64,000 nucleotides of DNA from Rhyzopertha dominica (taxonomy: Eukaryota; Arthropoda; Insecta; Coleoptera; Bostrichidae). Made by a program: the position numbers and the translations under genes. The stretch lies in NCBI GenBank assembly GCA_025024175.1, contig QCXZ01000001.1:37938942-38002941 (forward strand), given 5' to 3'. Of this stretch, positions 38,601 to 53,600 are shown piece after piece. Each line of letters begins with the position of its first letter. Position 1 is the stretch's first letter. The notes beneath the pieces were generated by a model that did no database searches, was not told the origin of the DNA, and was given only the letters and a program-made list of their open reading frames with translations.

Positions 38601-41600
38601 AGCGCCTAATATCGTCATCTGAAACTAAATATGAGCACATCAATAATACTCCATTAAACTTGGACATTAGCAAATTTTGGATTAAAAACCTTGATCGCAT
38701 TGATCTGATAATTTAAATAGATCAAATTTGAGTACTTCTTTTTGCTCTTTGGCTAAAATAATGACTAGGGCTTTTGAGTCGATTATATAAATGCTAGATA
38801 ATAACCAGACACCACAACACATCAGTAAAATGATAGCATATTACATCTCAATGTTCGACGACGATTTTGTACACATTATGAGTAGGTACTGTGTAAAACC
38901 AGAATTAGATAGTGGCATAAAATTATGCAGGACTTGCTTTGTTACGAATACAGTACAGAATATGCCATCTTTTATTTAGACTGAGCCTTTGGGTTTATTT
39001 GATTATCAAATTTTTCATTTAGCTTCTATCTTTTAAGTTAAGTTAACCTCCGTAGTCCGCCAGTGCACTGCTTCCAAAAAACCGCTGCAAATTGAATCAA
39101 TACTTCCACATCCAATTGTCAAAATGACATTATGTTTTTATTTTTATGCTATACGATTAGTAATCAGATTTTGAGCATTTTTTCTCTACGCATTTTTTCT
39201 AAGACAAACAGTCCTCGTAATATTAGCAAAAATATATAAATTTTTAAAATCGTTTTTTTCCAAATAACTCGATAATTATTAACTTAACAAAAAAATTACA
39301 AGAGTGCTTTCTGATCAGAAAAAAAATCGTACGAGCAGGGTCCAAAATAGGTTTTTTTTGGAAATATTTCGAAAATGTCAAAATTTTGGATAAATTTTCT
39401 AAGACACTTTTTGTGAGAAATTTTATTTCCTATCTGATCGTATTTTCATTTTTTGAATATATTAAATATATTCGGAGATAATTAGGAAAAATTGTTTTCT
39501 CTAAGTGACGCTTTTGTGCTAATATCTTCTAAACAGCCTGCTGCACCGAAAATTTATAAGATCGATTAATACTCGCAGTTATACTACTAATCACATACTA
39601 AAACGAAAAAAAAAATTTACAAAAAGGGTAGTAACCCCCCAATTTCGCCCCCTTCCCGATACCCTACTTACCCCACAAACAATAGGTCGCTTTAGGTAGT
39701 TGAGCCAAATTTCAAGTTCATATATTAAGTCTTTCGAAAGTTATCGTGTCCACAAACAATACCACAGCCACACAGACACACGGACACACAGATAAGAAAT
39801 TTTTTTTGCTCAAATTTTGTTTTTTTGCGTTTTCGACCATTTTAAAGGGAATGAGCAAATAAAAATTTTTGAAAATGTTTTTGCGATACAATACTTCCCA
39901 TCCGTTGGATGTTGGAAGTAATTAACCCAGCACTTAATATTTTAACCAAATTAAGCTTCATTTAAATAAACTGAGATATATTTAATCCGTTTTTCAAAAA
40001 GTCTTTTGTATACAGGCATTTTAACAGCACACCGGGTTTTAATTCGTGCTGGATTCCTAAAACTTGCGTTAAATGGACTTTTATAACTCTTATTTGGATT
40101 TTTGAAAGTTTTTGTCTCTCTGTATTAATTTTTAAATTTGAAACTAAAAAGATTGGATTTACCGCCAAATACAAATATGTGACTGATTCTGGGTATTCCA
40201 CACAATAGAATCATGCATAGAGCAAAGTAGAAATCGTATATGACTCCTGACCAAAATAAGCTTGGAAACCGTTTGACAACGACTTATTGAATGTCATTTG
40301 CATAGGTCAAATATGAGTTCTGGATGAAAATTGTGAAATACTCTTGTCTATAAATTTTACTTCATTAACAATTTTGTAAATACGTAATTAATTAATTAGC
40401 TAAATTTATGGAAGGTGGAAGGGCCCAGAGTTGGCAGTCCAGGTACAGAGGGGGCAGCTGCCCCCCCCCCCCTTAATGGGTACAGGTAGTCTCATTTATG
40501 GCTGGTCGCTTTCTAAAGTAAACTGGGGAGCATAACTATAGCCTCATCCTGAATTTTAATTTTTCTTGGTCAATTGCAAACGTAAATTTTAATTTAAATT
40601 TTTAATTTAAATTTTAATTTTTCTTGGTCAATTGCAAACGTAAATTAATATAACTAACAAGAGGCATAAAAGAAACGAAAATGATAAATAGTAAATTATT
40701 CAGTCATTTATTAACAGTTCTCGTATTTTAATAAAATAATTTTTTAAATTGGATTGGTGTACAACTAGAGCCCCATCTAAATTTCACACAGAATTGAACA
40801 AATTTTAACAAAACATTCGTAAATTAATAATGGGATTCTTGGTTCCAAATTGACCCAAACCTCTTCTGATGAATGTTTGAGTTCATTTATGGTGGTATAC
40901 TGTCGGTTAGCCGCATATACTCGCCGAACTAAGATACCCCAAAGGTTTTCAATTGGGTTCATGTTTAGGTGAACAAGAGGGCCCCACTCTAATCATTTGA
41001 CATTTTGGTTGGCAAACCAAGCCATCGACTCGAGGATTAATTGTAAAGTTTTGGATTACATTTTCCCAATTTCGATTCATATTCNCACGAGCAAATTCCA
41101 ACCGGACTGTTTTATGGTGAGGAAGAAGTCTCGGACATTTTCTTAGTTTTCGGCGTACAATGTGTTCACTTTTCTTCAGAACCCTCCCTATAGTTCATTT
41201 TGAAACATTAAGCCCGCACTCTTGGACACTTCTTTTTCGACTTTTTAAAGTGTTACTCGCTGTAGCAATAATTCTTCTTGCAGCTCTGGGCGAATTTTTT
41301 TTCTTAGGGCCACCTTTCTTGTCTGTGCCATACTGTTCAGGGTTTCGCCATTTTTCATATAGAAGCTTTATTTTCGACATATACGGTGTCAGTTTAAATT
41401 TAAAAATAGTTTTTTTTCAATAATTTTCATATTTTTGGAGCAAATTAATTAAATATTTTTCATATAGCGGGCTTCTGAAAATATTCTAGAAATAGATGCT
41501 GGGTAAACGTTTGTACGTGGTATTGGAAAAACAGTCCTTGGATTAACTAGTTGTTTATTACAAAACAAAAAGGTATAATGGTTAACTAAATATTCAATTG

Positions 41601-44600
41601 CTTATTAGGCTCTAATGAAGATTTCAATAGAAACTTTTCTATACTTTTGATAACTTAACATTGTCGTCTAGTCTAAACTATATACAAATCTGTTTTGAAT
41701 ACCGAAATAGTTCTTGCATGTTGAAAATTGTATAAAAGGACAGCACTGATTGGAATGTTACTCACAAGTAATTAATACATCCATAAAGCACTGGGTTTAG
41801 AAAATAAAAATTGACTTCCAAGCTCTATCCACAGTGAAGTTATGATGATGTATATAGAATAAAGTTGTTTCTTGCAATGAATTAATATTTAAATCTCAAT
41901 GCAACAAACAAATATGCATTGAATTAAAAAAAATTGTTAAACTATCATCCCCACAAGTAAATGCATCAAAACCAAGCAGTAGTTGTATAGGTAATATGCT
42001 ACTTCAGATAATATTTTAATTATTTTAGACAGATACCTATGAAAAAAACCTAGCTGTGTGATATAAGCTTTATGTGAATATGTATAATTTGTACGTATTT
42101 GTGTGGTTTTAAATGTGAGCACTGAAGTTCAATCCCCCTGTAAAGATATTCGAATCTCAAAATAGCCGAAAAATTAGCATTTATTTTTTTAAACTCTGTT
42201 AAAGTTGGAGATTTAACAATGTTTTGGTGGTATCGTTATTTGCAGGTTGTTTATGAAAGGTAGAAATTTACAACCCCCATAATAGTTTGCGAAAAAAATA
42301 ATTAAATTAGTTTTCCTGGCCATATAAAAAATACTTATTTACTACCAACGGTTACTTGATAATCAAGGTTTATCGCGCATTTACCTACTCAAATTTTGTT
42401 TTTACTTTAGTTTTTCACCACCCTTGAGGTACCAAATAGCTTGTAAATAAAAAATAAAATTAGTTGTCTTTGCCACATTAAAATAATTTTTATCAGTAAC
42501 CGTTACCTAAGAACCTAGTTTAACATAGTCTTTTCTTTAATTACATTACGAAAAACATAATAAAAAGAGGTATCTAAATAATATGAAAAAGTAAAAAACA
42601 ATACATGAATAAAGCTAAATGAAGCTAAAGACGAAGCTGTTGGCAAAACAATGCCAAGAAAGACAAGGGTTTACTATGTTTCTTAGTAACTGTTGCTGAC
42701 AAATAATTTGAAAGTGGTAAGGAAAACTAATTAAATTTTGTTGCTTACAAACTACTTCTACATTCAATAAAATTAGCTAACATAGAAAGAAGTTCTGAAA
42801 GAAACAACTGAGATTGATAAATTCTGCCCGTCATAAACATAACCGGCCGAAAGGGATACTACCTTAAAATAACCTTCATCTAACTAATAATATCTACCAG
42901 AATTCAAACTTGTAACTTTAATAATAGAAGACTAAAATAAATCTTTTATATTATTGTGTTTCCTACAAGCAACAAAAAATCATATTTTTTTACAATTATA
43001 TTTAAATTGCACTGTAACCTTGTATTTTTATCAATTATATAAGAAGTTCGATTAAAGTGTATTATTTGAAGGACATAGGCTCGTAATATTACTGTGTTTA
43101 TTTCCATTGAGCAACAAAGCAGCGCTGATCGTGAACCGGCATATCAGTTATATTTATACTTTATTTACGACCACCTTCAAATTTCTCACAGTACAGAATA
43201 TCGCATTATTTACTAGAAATTGGAACATAGTAATAGTCGATAACATTTGTTTACACACATCGAATTACAAGAGAGATAAGAAGGAAGCGAGTCCCGAATG
43301 ACGATAAATCCACTGAGCAGATATTTATGTGGAACGTCGCATGGGATACGGAGGGGTGACCGCTCCGTTTTGGGATTTCATTTCACCTAGGGGAAAGTAC
43401 TTGTAGTCCTGACCTCTACCAATGTTGGGGCTGTCTACCCTTCCTTATTTGAGGAGATAACAAATCGCATAAGTGAACTGCCCCTTTCAAACCACGACCT
43501 CATATTATGTGAAACGAGTCGGGAGGGTATACTGACTTCATTGCGATATTGTATATACAGGTGTTCATGGCATATAGGGAATACTATTAAAACTTTATAA
43601 ACGTTGCTTATAAGTTTTTAGGTTTTATTATTAGCTGAGCATATCAGTAAATCAAGTGTCGTCCCAAGTCGATTCGTTAATATTGGCACCATATAATTCC
43701 CACACGTATAGGCGTTGTTTATACGAGCTTACTTCGGCTTTGGTTGTAAATTCTCTTACTTGTCGTTTGTCTGAATGTTAGAGTAAACTCTTCAGTTTTA
43801 GTGCAATCCGATAATTCTTTGTAGTTTGTACACTTGTAATATCAAAGATAATTGTAATTTAATGTATCAACTGTGTCATTAACTGATATTTTAGTGCAAA
43901 TCATGGTTAGCCATGACACCTTTAATACAAATAACAGAACGATCTAAACTTGTTCGAAATGATCAAAATACAAACAAATAAATTTTACTTTTACATATTA
44001 TAGTATTTTACTGTGCATTGTTTGTTGATGATATCAGGGATGTAGTAAAACTTATAGAAAACGTCGATGAATTCAGTTCGTCTTTGACCGTTTTCGTGGA
44101 ATAACTTTACTCCGATATTCTCATATATTCTAAAGGACCCTTACTATTTCAAATCACAACTCAGCTCTATAATATATTAACTTTGTAGCATTACATCATT
44201 TCAATAACAACAAAATTCATGGTATGTTGTGACATTTCACAAAATGACAAAAAAAGCTAATGAGAGTGCGACATAATATATATTTGTGAGCTAACGTTAA
44301 GCATTTTTATACTCAGAATTAGTATTTAGTAAATGCCTGAAGATAGAAACAAATGATGAAAAATTTAAACTGGTGCTAGTCTTCTTAAGGCTTTCACGGC
44401 CGGCGTTGGATCTGGTAATGATTTCTTCCGGGCTGTTATGCCGTGGTCCAAGGTGTCCCTTCTTCTTCTCTTACGTTTCGCTGCTCTTCGCTGGCAGCAT
44501 CTTCAACTTCAATATTTAATGTTTTATTACCTATCGTAAATAATTATTATTAGTTCTACTCGAGAGACTTAAGCCCCCCCCCCTAAAATATTGTGTTACC

Positions 44601-47600
44601 TACGCCTATGGCTGCATCATTTTTACTTAGATCGTTAGATCGCCGTGTACGAACAACGAACGTATGAGAATGGTTTATGTTCCTTTTGTGGTTGTGTAAG
44701 CATTGTTGATATGTATTGTAATGAGTATACCTGATATTCGTTTGCTAGATTTATTTATTATCGTGCTGTGCAGCACGTACTGTTTATGTATTTATTCTTA
44801 ATCGAATACTTTATAACATGTTTTGATAAGATATCGTGTTGTTTACACACACCTAACATGTAAATAAGTCGACAGCCCAGTTGGTTTTACGGTTTTAGCA
44901 ATATGCATCGTACCCCCATGACACTGTTTGACAATAGGAGGGGCAGAAAAAAGTGTTAATTTATACCGGTAAGTTTGTTTTAATGTAGAATTAAACGCCG
45001 TGAAACACGTTGTCATTTGAAATATTAAGTTACCTACCTACCTACCTACCTATGTCAGCTGTAAACCACATAGGTATTGTACCTATATTTTGTATATACA
45101 GGGTGTTCACGTAAACAGTCTACAATAGTTAACTTTTTTTATTTGAAAGCGTAGAATATTGGTTTAAATGGGAAAGTTTCTTGATTTTTCGAGAAGCATT
45201 TGATGGTGTTTACAAAAAAAAAACCAATTGAACATCATCTATCAAAGATATTGACTACAAGTTTGTTATTTTGAATAGAGTGACCCCATTTTTATAGCAC
45301 ATTCGATTCACCACATCAAATTAAACAAAAAAGTATTAAAATACCAACACCCCATATTCATTTGTTTTTGAGGTATTTCAGGTAATATGATTTGTGTTCA
45401 CGACTCTAATTTTTTTATTTACATGAAATGCCTTGAATTGTTTAATAGCAGAGTCACAAAAAATATATAACTTCCTGTACTCATATATTTGTTGTATTAT
45501 TCTTTATCTTCCCTGAGTTGCTTACTCGGTGTACCATAATTCATGTTTGCAAATTAATTAAAATTTGTAATCATGTTTTCTTGTTTTTTTCTAGGCTCCC
45601 GTGCCGTTTTATGCTGACCCTAATCGGTTTCCAACTCCAGTATGGCAAGCAGATCCTGCTCAAGGTAATTTTCCTCCTTAATCAATATACACAATAATAT
45701 TATAATATAAGTACTTAAAGAAATACATAAGCTCATTAATATGTTGTATAACTAACAACCAATGCTGTATCTGTCTATCAGAGTATGCCAGTTTAAGAAT
45801 TTAATTAAACACTTGGGATATTTGGTTATTTTATATTTTTGTCATAAATAGGTATCCTGTCGTTAGTTACCATCATAAACAACTGTTTCAGAATCATATG
45901 CAACAAACTATTGTTTTATTATTCCAGTAATTATCTTTAATAAATTTATTTGTATTTCTTTATATTTTGTGTAATAATGTATTATATTTAATTGATATTT
46001 TAGATAAGATAAACACATAAATAGCAAATTTCTGATACTTTGCATAATTTAATTTTAATAGTGCATAATATGTCTTAATGTGTTCAACTTGGTTATGGTG
46101 TATCGTCAAAGACGATTTTATATATATATTTATAAAATCGTCTTTGGTATCGTCCACCTTAGATTTTAGTGCAGCCTTAATTTTTAGTTGAGGAAATTAA
46201 GTTTTTATGAAATGTATAGCACTAATTACATTAATTCAGTATGCTTTAATTCATAATTGCTTACAAAAAATTGTTTTACACCTTAAATTTTTTGGATTTT
46301 ATGTTAGTAGAACAAATTGTAATAATCATTTAGATTTAAAATTCAGTTTTAATTAAATTTTGGTTGCAATACAATAAGTTTTTACATATAAAAACTACAT
46401 ATTAGTATTCATATATAATATAAATTTGCAAAAAAAATTGCTTGGTTTCCATTTAAAAAAAACAAAAAAATAAATGTGCATTACATTGCATTGACATACA
46501 AAAACAAAAAATAAACTAAGAAATGAAACAGAATTAGCAACTTATGTTAAGGACATTATGCTATAAAGATTATATTTACCTTCAGAAATAAATCTCTTAT
46601 TCCATACATTGCCTAACCCTGTATATTTTGTAATCACCACAATAATTGTAAATCAGCGTTAGAAGATTGAGCATTTTCTAGTTTCTCAAAAAATATAAAC
46701 AAATAAGAAATTGAGGATGAATAAAATTCAACATGCTTAGCCATTTGCTGTGCATATAGCTTACTTTCATTGTCTTTGTCCTCGTTACTTTAGTCCAATG
46801 CTCTCCATACTCATTAGTCAGTAGAGCCAAATATGAACAACACAATATAATTATTTTGAGCATCCATTTTTTTAAACTTAAACTTTGTAGGTAGGTACAT
46901 TGTTATCAACTTAATTAAGGTACCTTTAAGCTGGTCTTTGCTAAAAATTCCTTAATCTGAGGTAGGTTTGTTGAAGTCAATACCTACCAAACCTACCAAC
47001 CACACACACCTTCTATGCTTATTTCATCTATCCCCTTTCCTATTTTCACTTCACAATGCTCCATATAACTGAAAAAATGTCAGCAAAGTACATTGGATGA
47101 AACTTGAAATTTTACTTAATAGTGATATTATTTCTTGATAGACAAACACTAATCTGAATAATGGCCTTGCATCGTCTTGAAAAATTTGTAGGTTATCTTT
47201 CATTTTAGGTGGGATTCCAGGTTCTCATCAATAAGACGACTTCTTAATGTATTATTGATTAGATGTATGCTTGAAAATTATTGTTCTTATTATATGTAGA
47301 CGTAGGTAAATAAGGAAGAAACAAAAAACACTGCTTTACTTGCTCACATGAGTAAGCAATGCTATTTCAAGTGTTAAAAAGCAGCATATTTTCCTTGTAC
47401 AGGTCTTTCAGAGCAGATCACTACCTAACTTGTGCTGTGTTTTTCTCCAGTATTTCTGTATCAGCACAAAAACTTTCAAATTTCGAGCTCCACAATTATT
47501 CATTTTTTAAATCCAGCAATGGCATTTTAAAGTTGTCAATGCCAATATTAAAGGTAGAAAAATTTAATCCTGGTACAGTGTAGCTTTAAGAGGATTCCTA

Positions 47601-50600
47601 ATATTTATCATTATTATTTTGAAATAGCAAATGTCATACCATCATATTTTCTTGGCGAAGTTTCAGCATGCTTGTATGTGAATCAAAGTGTACCTTACAA
47701 AATCTTGAGCAAGAAGAGATAATTTTAATAAATCTTTCTAGTGCTCTTTTGTGGAAGAGCCACATTTAAGGGGTGAAACACCCACCTTGGCACTTGAGTT
47801 GCAGTTTGCCAACCATTGCATTAGTCGAAGTAAAGAAGTACCATCAGTCTGTATATGAATCGTAATAGTTTTACAAGTACCGTATTCGTAATTGTGGAGC
47901 AAGTATTATTCCTGTTATAAAAAAAGGAACATTTTTAATTTTTTGTCAAAATTTTTCCATTGCACATTTCTAATAATAGTAATGCATTATTGTTGTTGGC
48001 ATTTAACTAAAAAAAAAACATCTTAAATTAAATTATATTTGTACAGAAATGTGCAGAGATTTTATAAACATGTTTTTCTTCGCTTGAGATATTGATGATT
48101 CATTCCATATCAAATGCACTTCCTAGCAGTGAAATTGGGAACCTCAATCCTCAATCAATTTTTAATAAAAATGTTTTACCCATTTTTAGTGACACCTTTA
48201 CAGCATGTTTTCAGTGCCTATTTGGAAATTTACTTTTATACCATCGTTCTTTTGGTAATGGATGTAGATAATCTTGTTTGCTTCTTTCTTCTTTCCATTA
48301 AATGTATATTTTCTTTTTAGGCTGGCCCCAGGGACAGTTCATTCAGCAAATTCCTGCCAGTGGCCAACCAGCATTTGAAGGGTATAGTCAACAATATCCA
48401 AATGGCATTTATCAAACAACGTATCAGCAAGCGCCTTTTGATGGTAATACATTTTACACCGGGGCAGTCCAGGTACTGACCAACACGCGACCGCCAAGTG
48501 CCCCCAATCATTCTCAGTTAACACCACATGCCAACGGTGGTTATTCCCACACCCCGAGTCCCGTTCCCGCACAGCCACAACAACCTTCTACCCCACAAGG
48601 AAACACGCAGCAACGGCAGTATCATCAAGAATACACGGGGAATACTCAAAACTACATTGCGCCGGCTACTACTCCGACGCCCAGCATGGATTCCCGTCCC
48701 AGTTCCGTGAACAGTACTGTAAATACTTCAACTAGCAGTCAGAATTTCACGCAGCAGCAGCAACAGAGTAACACGACGTACACCTCCATTTCGAACAGTA
48801 ATTTTAGTCCCGGTTCGAACACTACACCTCCAAATTACGCCGTAAGCAATATGAATTCGAATTCGGGAAACGCCAAGCCTGGGTATCCACAGGTGAACAG
48901 CAATCCGCAGCTAGCTTCACTCAACTCTAGTGGATGCCCAGGCAGTAACCAGTATAGCGGAAATAATGAACATATTCAGCATACCTGGGATGCAGTGGCA
49001 CAATCCGACAACCAAGTGGTGTGGGATCATTCCGAAACTGACGAAAATAAGATGCAGAATGAATACGGGCAGCAGCAGGATCAACATTATGCACAAAATG
49101 AAGCGGCCAGTGATTCGAAAGATTTACATCGTTCTTCACAAAATCAACAGTCTGAACCACAATTTTCTCAGGCAGACAGGGTAAATCTGAACACCAGGTT
49201 AAAAACAATGATACTCAACAAACAGCAGAACATGGAAAACAAATTAGACGAGAACCAAAAAATTGAACAGAATTCTACCGGTCATTTTTTATCGTATAGC
49301 CACCATCATCGCCTTAGTAGTTTAGGTGGTGGTGGTGGTGAAAACTTCAACAAAAGCTTCCGAGGGAAGTCTGCAAATATGACCTTTCCAAATGGACTGA
49401 TTGCTTCCAATGTTAATAAAACTACACTACAAGTATACCCCAAAGATAACTTTTCGTATTCGTCAAATGCAAGTACAAAGCAACCGAATATTAGTATTGA
49501 TAAAAGTAAGGCCAAATACTCATCTACTGGGAAAGCTAAATTAGATGGTGGTGATGGAGACAATCTTAAAACAAATGTGGGAACAGAAATACCTCCTTGC
49601 GACTGTTTTCCTTCTGGGATGCTTCCACCCGAGCCAGGAAGTTACTATACCCACCTAGGTGAGTGAAATAATGGATTTAACATATATTTATATATGTACA
49701 GGGTTTCTATAAATGATTCATGAATCGGCGCTTATGGAAATTATCGATTAAATCAATTTGCCGCCTCTCAGGAAAGTGACGTATACTTGTCATCTGTCGA
49801 TTTTTGAATTATTTGATGTATTTTAATATGAGAAAATGCCTGGGAGTGTGTATTTTCATTATATTCTGGAGTGTTTTGTGGGATAATTAACTTTAGGGTT
49901 GCAGAAAGCTCACATTTCGAAACTGTGGTGCGACACTGGTCTGCAACCTTCAGTACTATTGCCGTGTGTATTGTAGCTCAGCAGCAGTTACAAAAAGGCG
50001 GCACAAAAAATTTAGAAATCATAGAAACCCTGTATATGTATTTCTATAACCACTGTGAATGTTACTTGATAACATCTGTACTGCGTGCTAGGGACTGATC
50101 ATAATTATTATTTGTTATGGTACAGTTAAACACACCTTAATTTTAAACAATTATGTAAGTGCTTATATAAAAAAAACAAATTTAAAGTTACATTGGCACA
50201 TAAGACAGGCATTTAAAGAAATTTACAGCTAAAATCTATTTCACATTGTCAAATTCTGTTGTATAAATATTAGAACATTTCATTAAAGTATTATTTTGCA
50301 AGCCTTAGATTGATATTATACTATGGCCAAAATGACAAAAGCTGACCTGTACATCATCAACAACTATGAACTAAGTCGATACTGTTTAGTCATGAAATGT
50401 TAATGTATTTCTATGGCCTCCACATAATTTCCATTTTCCAGAATCAATATCATGTGTAAAGAGCAGAAAAATGCATTTGAGTGTGTTTAAAATGAGTGCT
50501 AGATGTATATATGCTTCTAAAGTCTCAGAAATGTAAATTTGATTTTATCTACTTATTTGAATCAAAATTGAAGGCTTTTTCTATAAATGTTTCTAGTTTT

Positions 50601-53600
50601 CAAAAGTTTAACTTCCTTTCATATTTACATACAGTTTAGAGGAAATAATAGATGTACGCCCATAATAGATGCAAATAAGGCTAATTATTTAACACCTTCC
50701 GAAGAAATACCTAATGTAGCCATTATTTTCTAAGTGGTGAAGAATACAGATATTACATATATGTATACAGGGTGTTTCATAAGCATCCCAACTTTCAGGG
50801 ATATAGAGCTCATAAAAACAGATATTTAAATCCAATAGTTAGGTCTGAAATCGCTTCGTTTCCAAGATACAGGGTGTTTAATTTATTGTTTAATTTTAAT
50901 GCTGCTCCATAGTCAAGTCATTTGCTTTGTCATTGTCATGGAAACCCTATGTAATTTTATTTTAAATAATAAAGCAGTTCTCGACAGTTTTAGTTTTTGC
51001 ATAAATAACCATTCTTTCATACATGAACAACGATTTTGCATTTTAAGAACTTACTGATATGCACCTAGCTTACGGTGCAATAAATTGCTATGGTATCCTT
51101 ATCAGGATCAAGCACATTGTACAACATTTGCCTCTAGTTATTGTTGCCTGAGAGAATGTGGAATATTGAACAATTGGACAAAGATTAAACTGCAAGTGTC
51201 CATGCTATCACTAATCAAACTGCATCATTCATGTCAACAACAATAAATCCAGCAATAATTTTCTATAAACTTTTTGGCTGGCATTATTGGTGAGCGTATA
51301 TTAGTTTATATGCTTCTCGCTCGTTTGAATATTATCTTAATTTTCTGCATGAAGTTCTTCTTCAATTATTAAATGATATTCCTGTAGACATCAGAAGAAA
51401 CATGGTTTCAACATGATGAGGTCCGGTTTTCTGGTTTTCATTTTCCAGATTTCAATTCACTAGATGACACTAAGAGCCGGTTGCACAAACGCTGATAAAT
51501 TTGATCGCGGTGCTAACCTCGGATCAAACCATTGTAACCACGAATTTGAAGCGTTTTTATTGGTGTTGCCATGGTTTGATCCGAGGTTAACACCGCAATC
51601 AAATTAATCTGCGTTTGTGCAACCGGGCCTTAGTGTTTGTCTTCATATCCTCTACGTCTACTAAAAAAAAAATTAATTTATTTTTAAAAAAGAATTTTAA
51701 AAAATCATGCTGAAACCTATACTGGTATTTGGTGGGAAAGGAATGAAAAATAATTTATTATCTTGAAAACAGTTATACGAGTAACAAAATAATGTGACTA
51801 CTTTTTTGTTAAGAATTAATGAAGTATTGAAGTCAGTGGCTTACCATTTTCTAATCAATAACATCCCATTGAATGGCTGCATGGACGGTAGTGGTGCAGG
51901 TGGAAATGGGCACATGTTTTCCGCCATGGCGTGTCCTAAATTTCATGTCAATATCCCAAACCATTTTTGATATATCACGTCTATGCTATGCTGTCTGCAC
52001 CTCAACCAACTGCAAGCCTAATTTCATTCAATTTAAATATTTGTTATTATGAGCTACACATCCCTGAAAGTTCGTCAGTATTTTTATGAAACACCCTGTA
52101 TATATCTAGCTATACCAAAACAAACATCAGCATAAAATTGTTAGTGATATTAAACATGATACTCTAACTATAAAAGCGGCATGTAATAAATTGACTATAA
52201 AAATATTTCAGTAGACATAGTCCACAATATTCATATTTATCTCAATATTTTTCTTGAAATGGGTTTTTGTTTTGATCAGGTTGTTCAACCAATCTTGCCT
52301 CTTTACGTAAAGACTTTGAAACACGCACTGGACTGGTTGGAAAAGCACTAAGAATTGAAAAGGTATGTTATACAGGAAAAGAAGGGAAAACAGCTCAGGG
52401 GTGTCCTTTGGCAAAATGGGTTAGTAACACACAAACACTGCTCTTTTGATCACCTTAATAGAATCATTTTTCATCTTGCAGATTTTGCGTAGGTCCAGCT
52501 ACGACGAAAAATATCTAATTATAGTTAAACAACGCAAGGGGCATTTCTGCCACTCCACTTTTATCGTTATTTGTATTGTGGCTTGGGAGGGAGTTGGCCT
52601 AGATACCGCGGATGGACTGTATGCGATGCTTACTGAAAAACTGAATAAGTTTGGGCTTCCAACAAACAGACGTTGTGCTACAAATGAACCAAGGACTTGT
52701 GCTTGCCAGGGTCTAGATCCTGACAAGTGTGGTGCCAGCTTTTCTTTCGGCTGCTCGTGGAGTATGTACTACAATGGCTGCAAATTTGCGAGATCCAAAA
52801 CCATTCGCAAATTTCGGCTTAGCATGCAGACTGAAGAGGAACTGGTAGAAGAGAAAATGCAGTCTCTGGCCAATCATCTAAGTCCCCTTTATAAATGCCT
52901 CGCACCTGCATCCTTTGAAAACCAGTGCCGATTTGAAAACAAAGCATCTGATTGTCGTTTGGGATTCATACCTGGCCGACCTTTTTCTGGGGTAACCGCT
53001 TGCTTAGATTTTTGTGCACATGCGCACAAGGATTCCCACAATATGAACAATGGTTGTACAGTTGTCGTTACGTTGACTAAGAATAGAAATATTGTAAAAC
53101 CTGCTGATGAACAGTTACATGTGCTTCCTTTGTATGTTGTTGATGATACTGATGAGTATGGTTCCCGAGAGCAACAAATGGAGAAAATTAGAAGTGGAAG
53201 TTTAGAAGTCCTGAACAGGTAAGGCTTCAAAAATATCACTTACACTATCTCATAACATATATTTTTTTTCAAACAAATTTGTTTTCTAATGTATTGTTTT
53301 TGTTCCTATTCCGAAAAAGCACTCATTAAATTAGTTAGTTTAATTTTCTTCTGCATAACTGACTTTGTTTTGTGTGACTGTTTAAACACGTCACTAAAAA
53401 ACATAATTTGGTATTGTCAGTGAACACGTCAGTGACAGTTTTGGTTTTTATTACAAACCAGACTAATTATTAAAAACAATGCTAAAAAAATACAAATATC
53501 TGCATAATAATAGTAGGAAAATTAACAATCATAAAAATAAAGTCTCAAAAAAAAAACTCTTGTCAATAAATTTTCATGTGGGTTATTGCTTTGTATTTTC

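Larger units (their letters stand above)
41381..45594. other. Tet intron, non-coding
   Basis: It contains a GAAACGT-hairpin repeat at 44385-44515, a C run at 44573-44583, (TACC)n at 45031-45052 and a transposon terminus at 45098. The ORFs at 41937-42122 and 43107-43301 are unremarkable. Confidence 0.4.
45665..48320. other. Tet intron, non-coding
   Basis: It contains an AT-rich hairpin at 46108-46145 and a transposon end at 46410-46625. Otherwise nothing recognised; the ORFs at 46678-46863, 47359-47583 and 48114-48320 are intron. Confidence 0.4.

Noticed and set aside
48339..49563. Several opposite-strand and shifted frames over the large Tet exon
   Set aside because: They are codon-composition shadows of a long low-complexity exon; none resembles a known protein.
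52446..52481. ATG-started extension upstream of the catalytic exon
   Set aside because: It lies in the 62-base intron; splice sites and the family match put the exon start at 52482.
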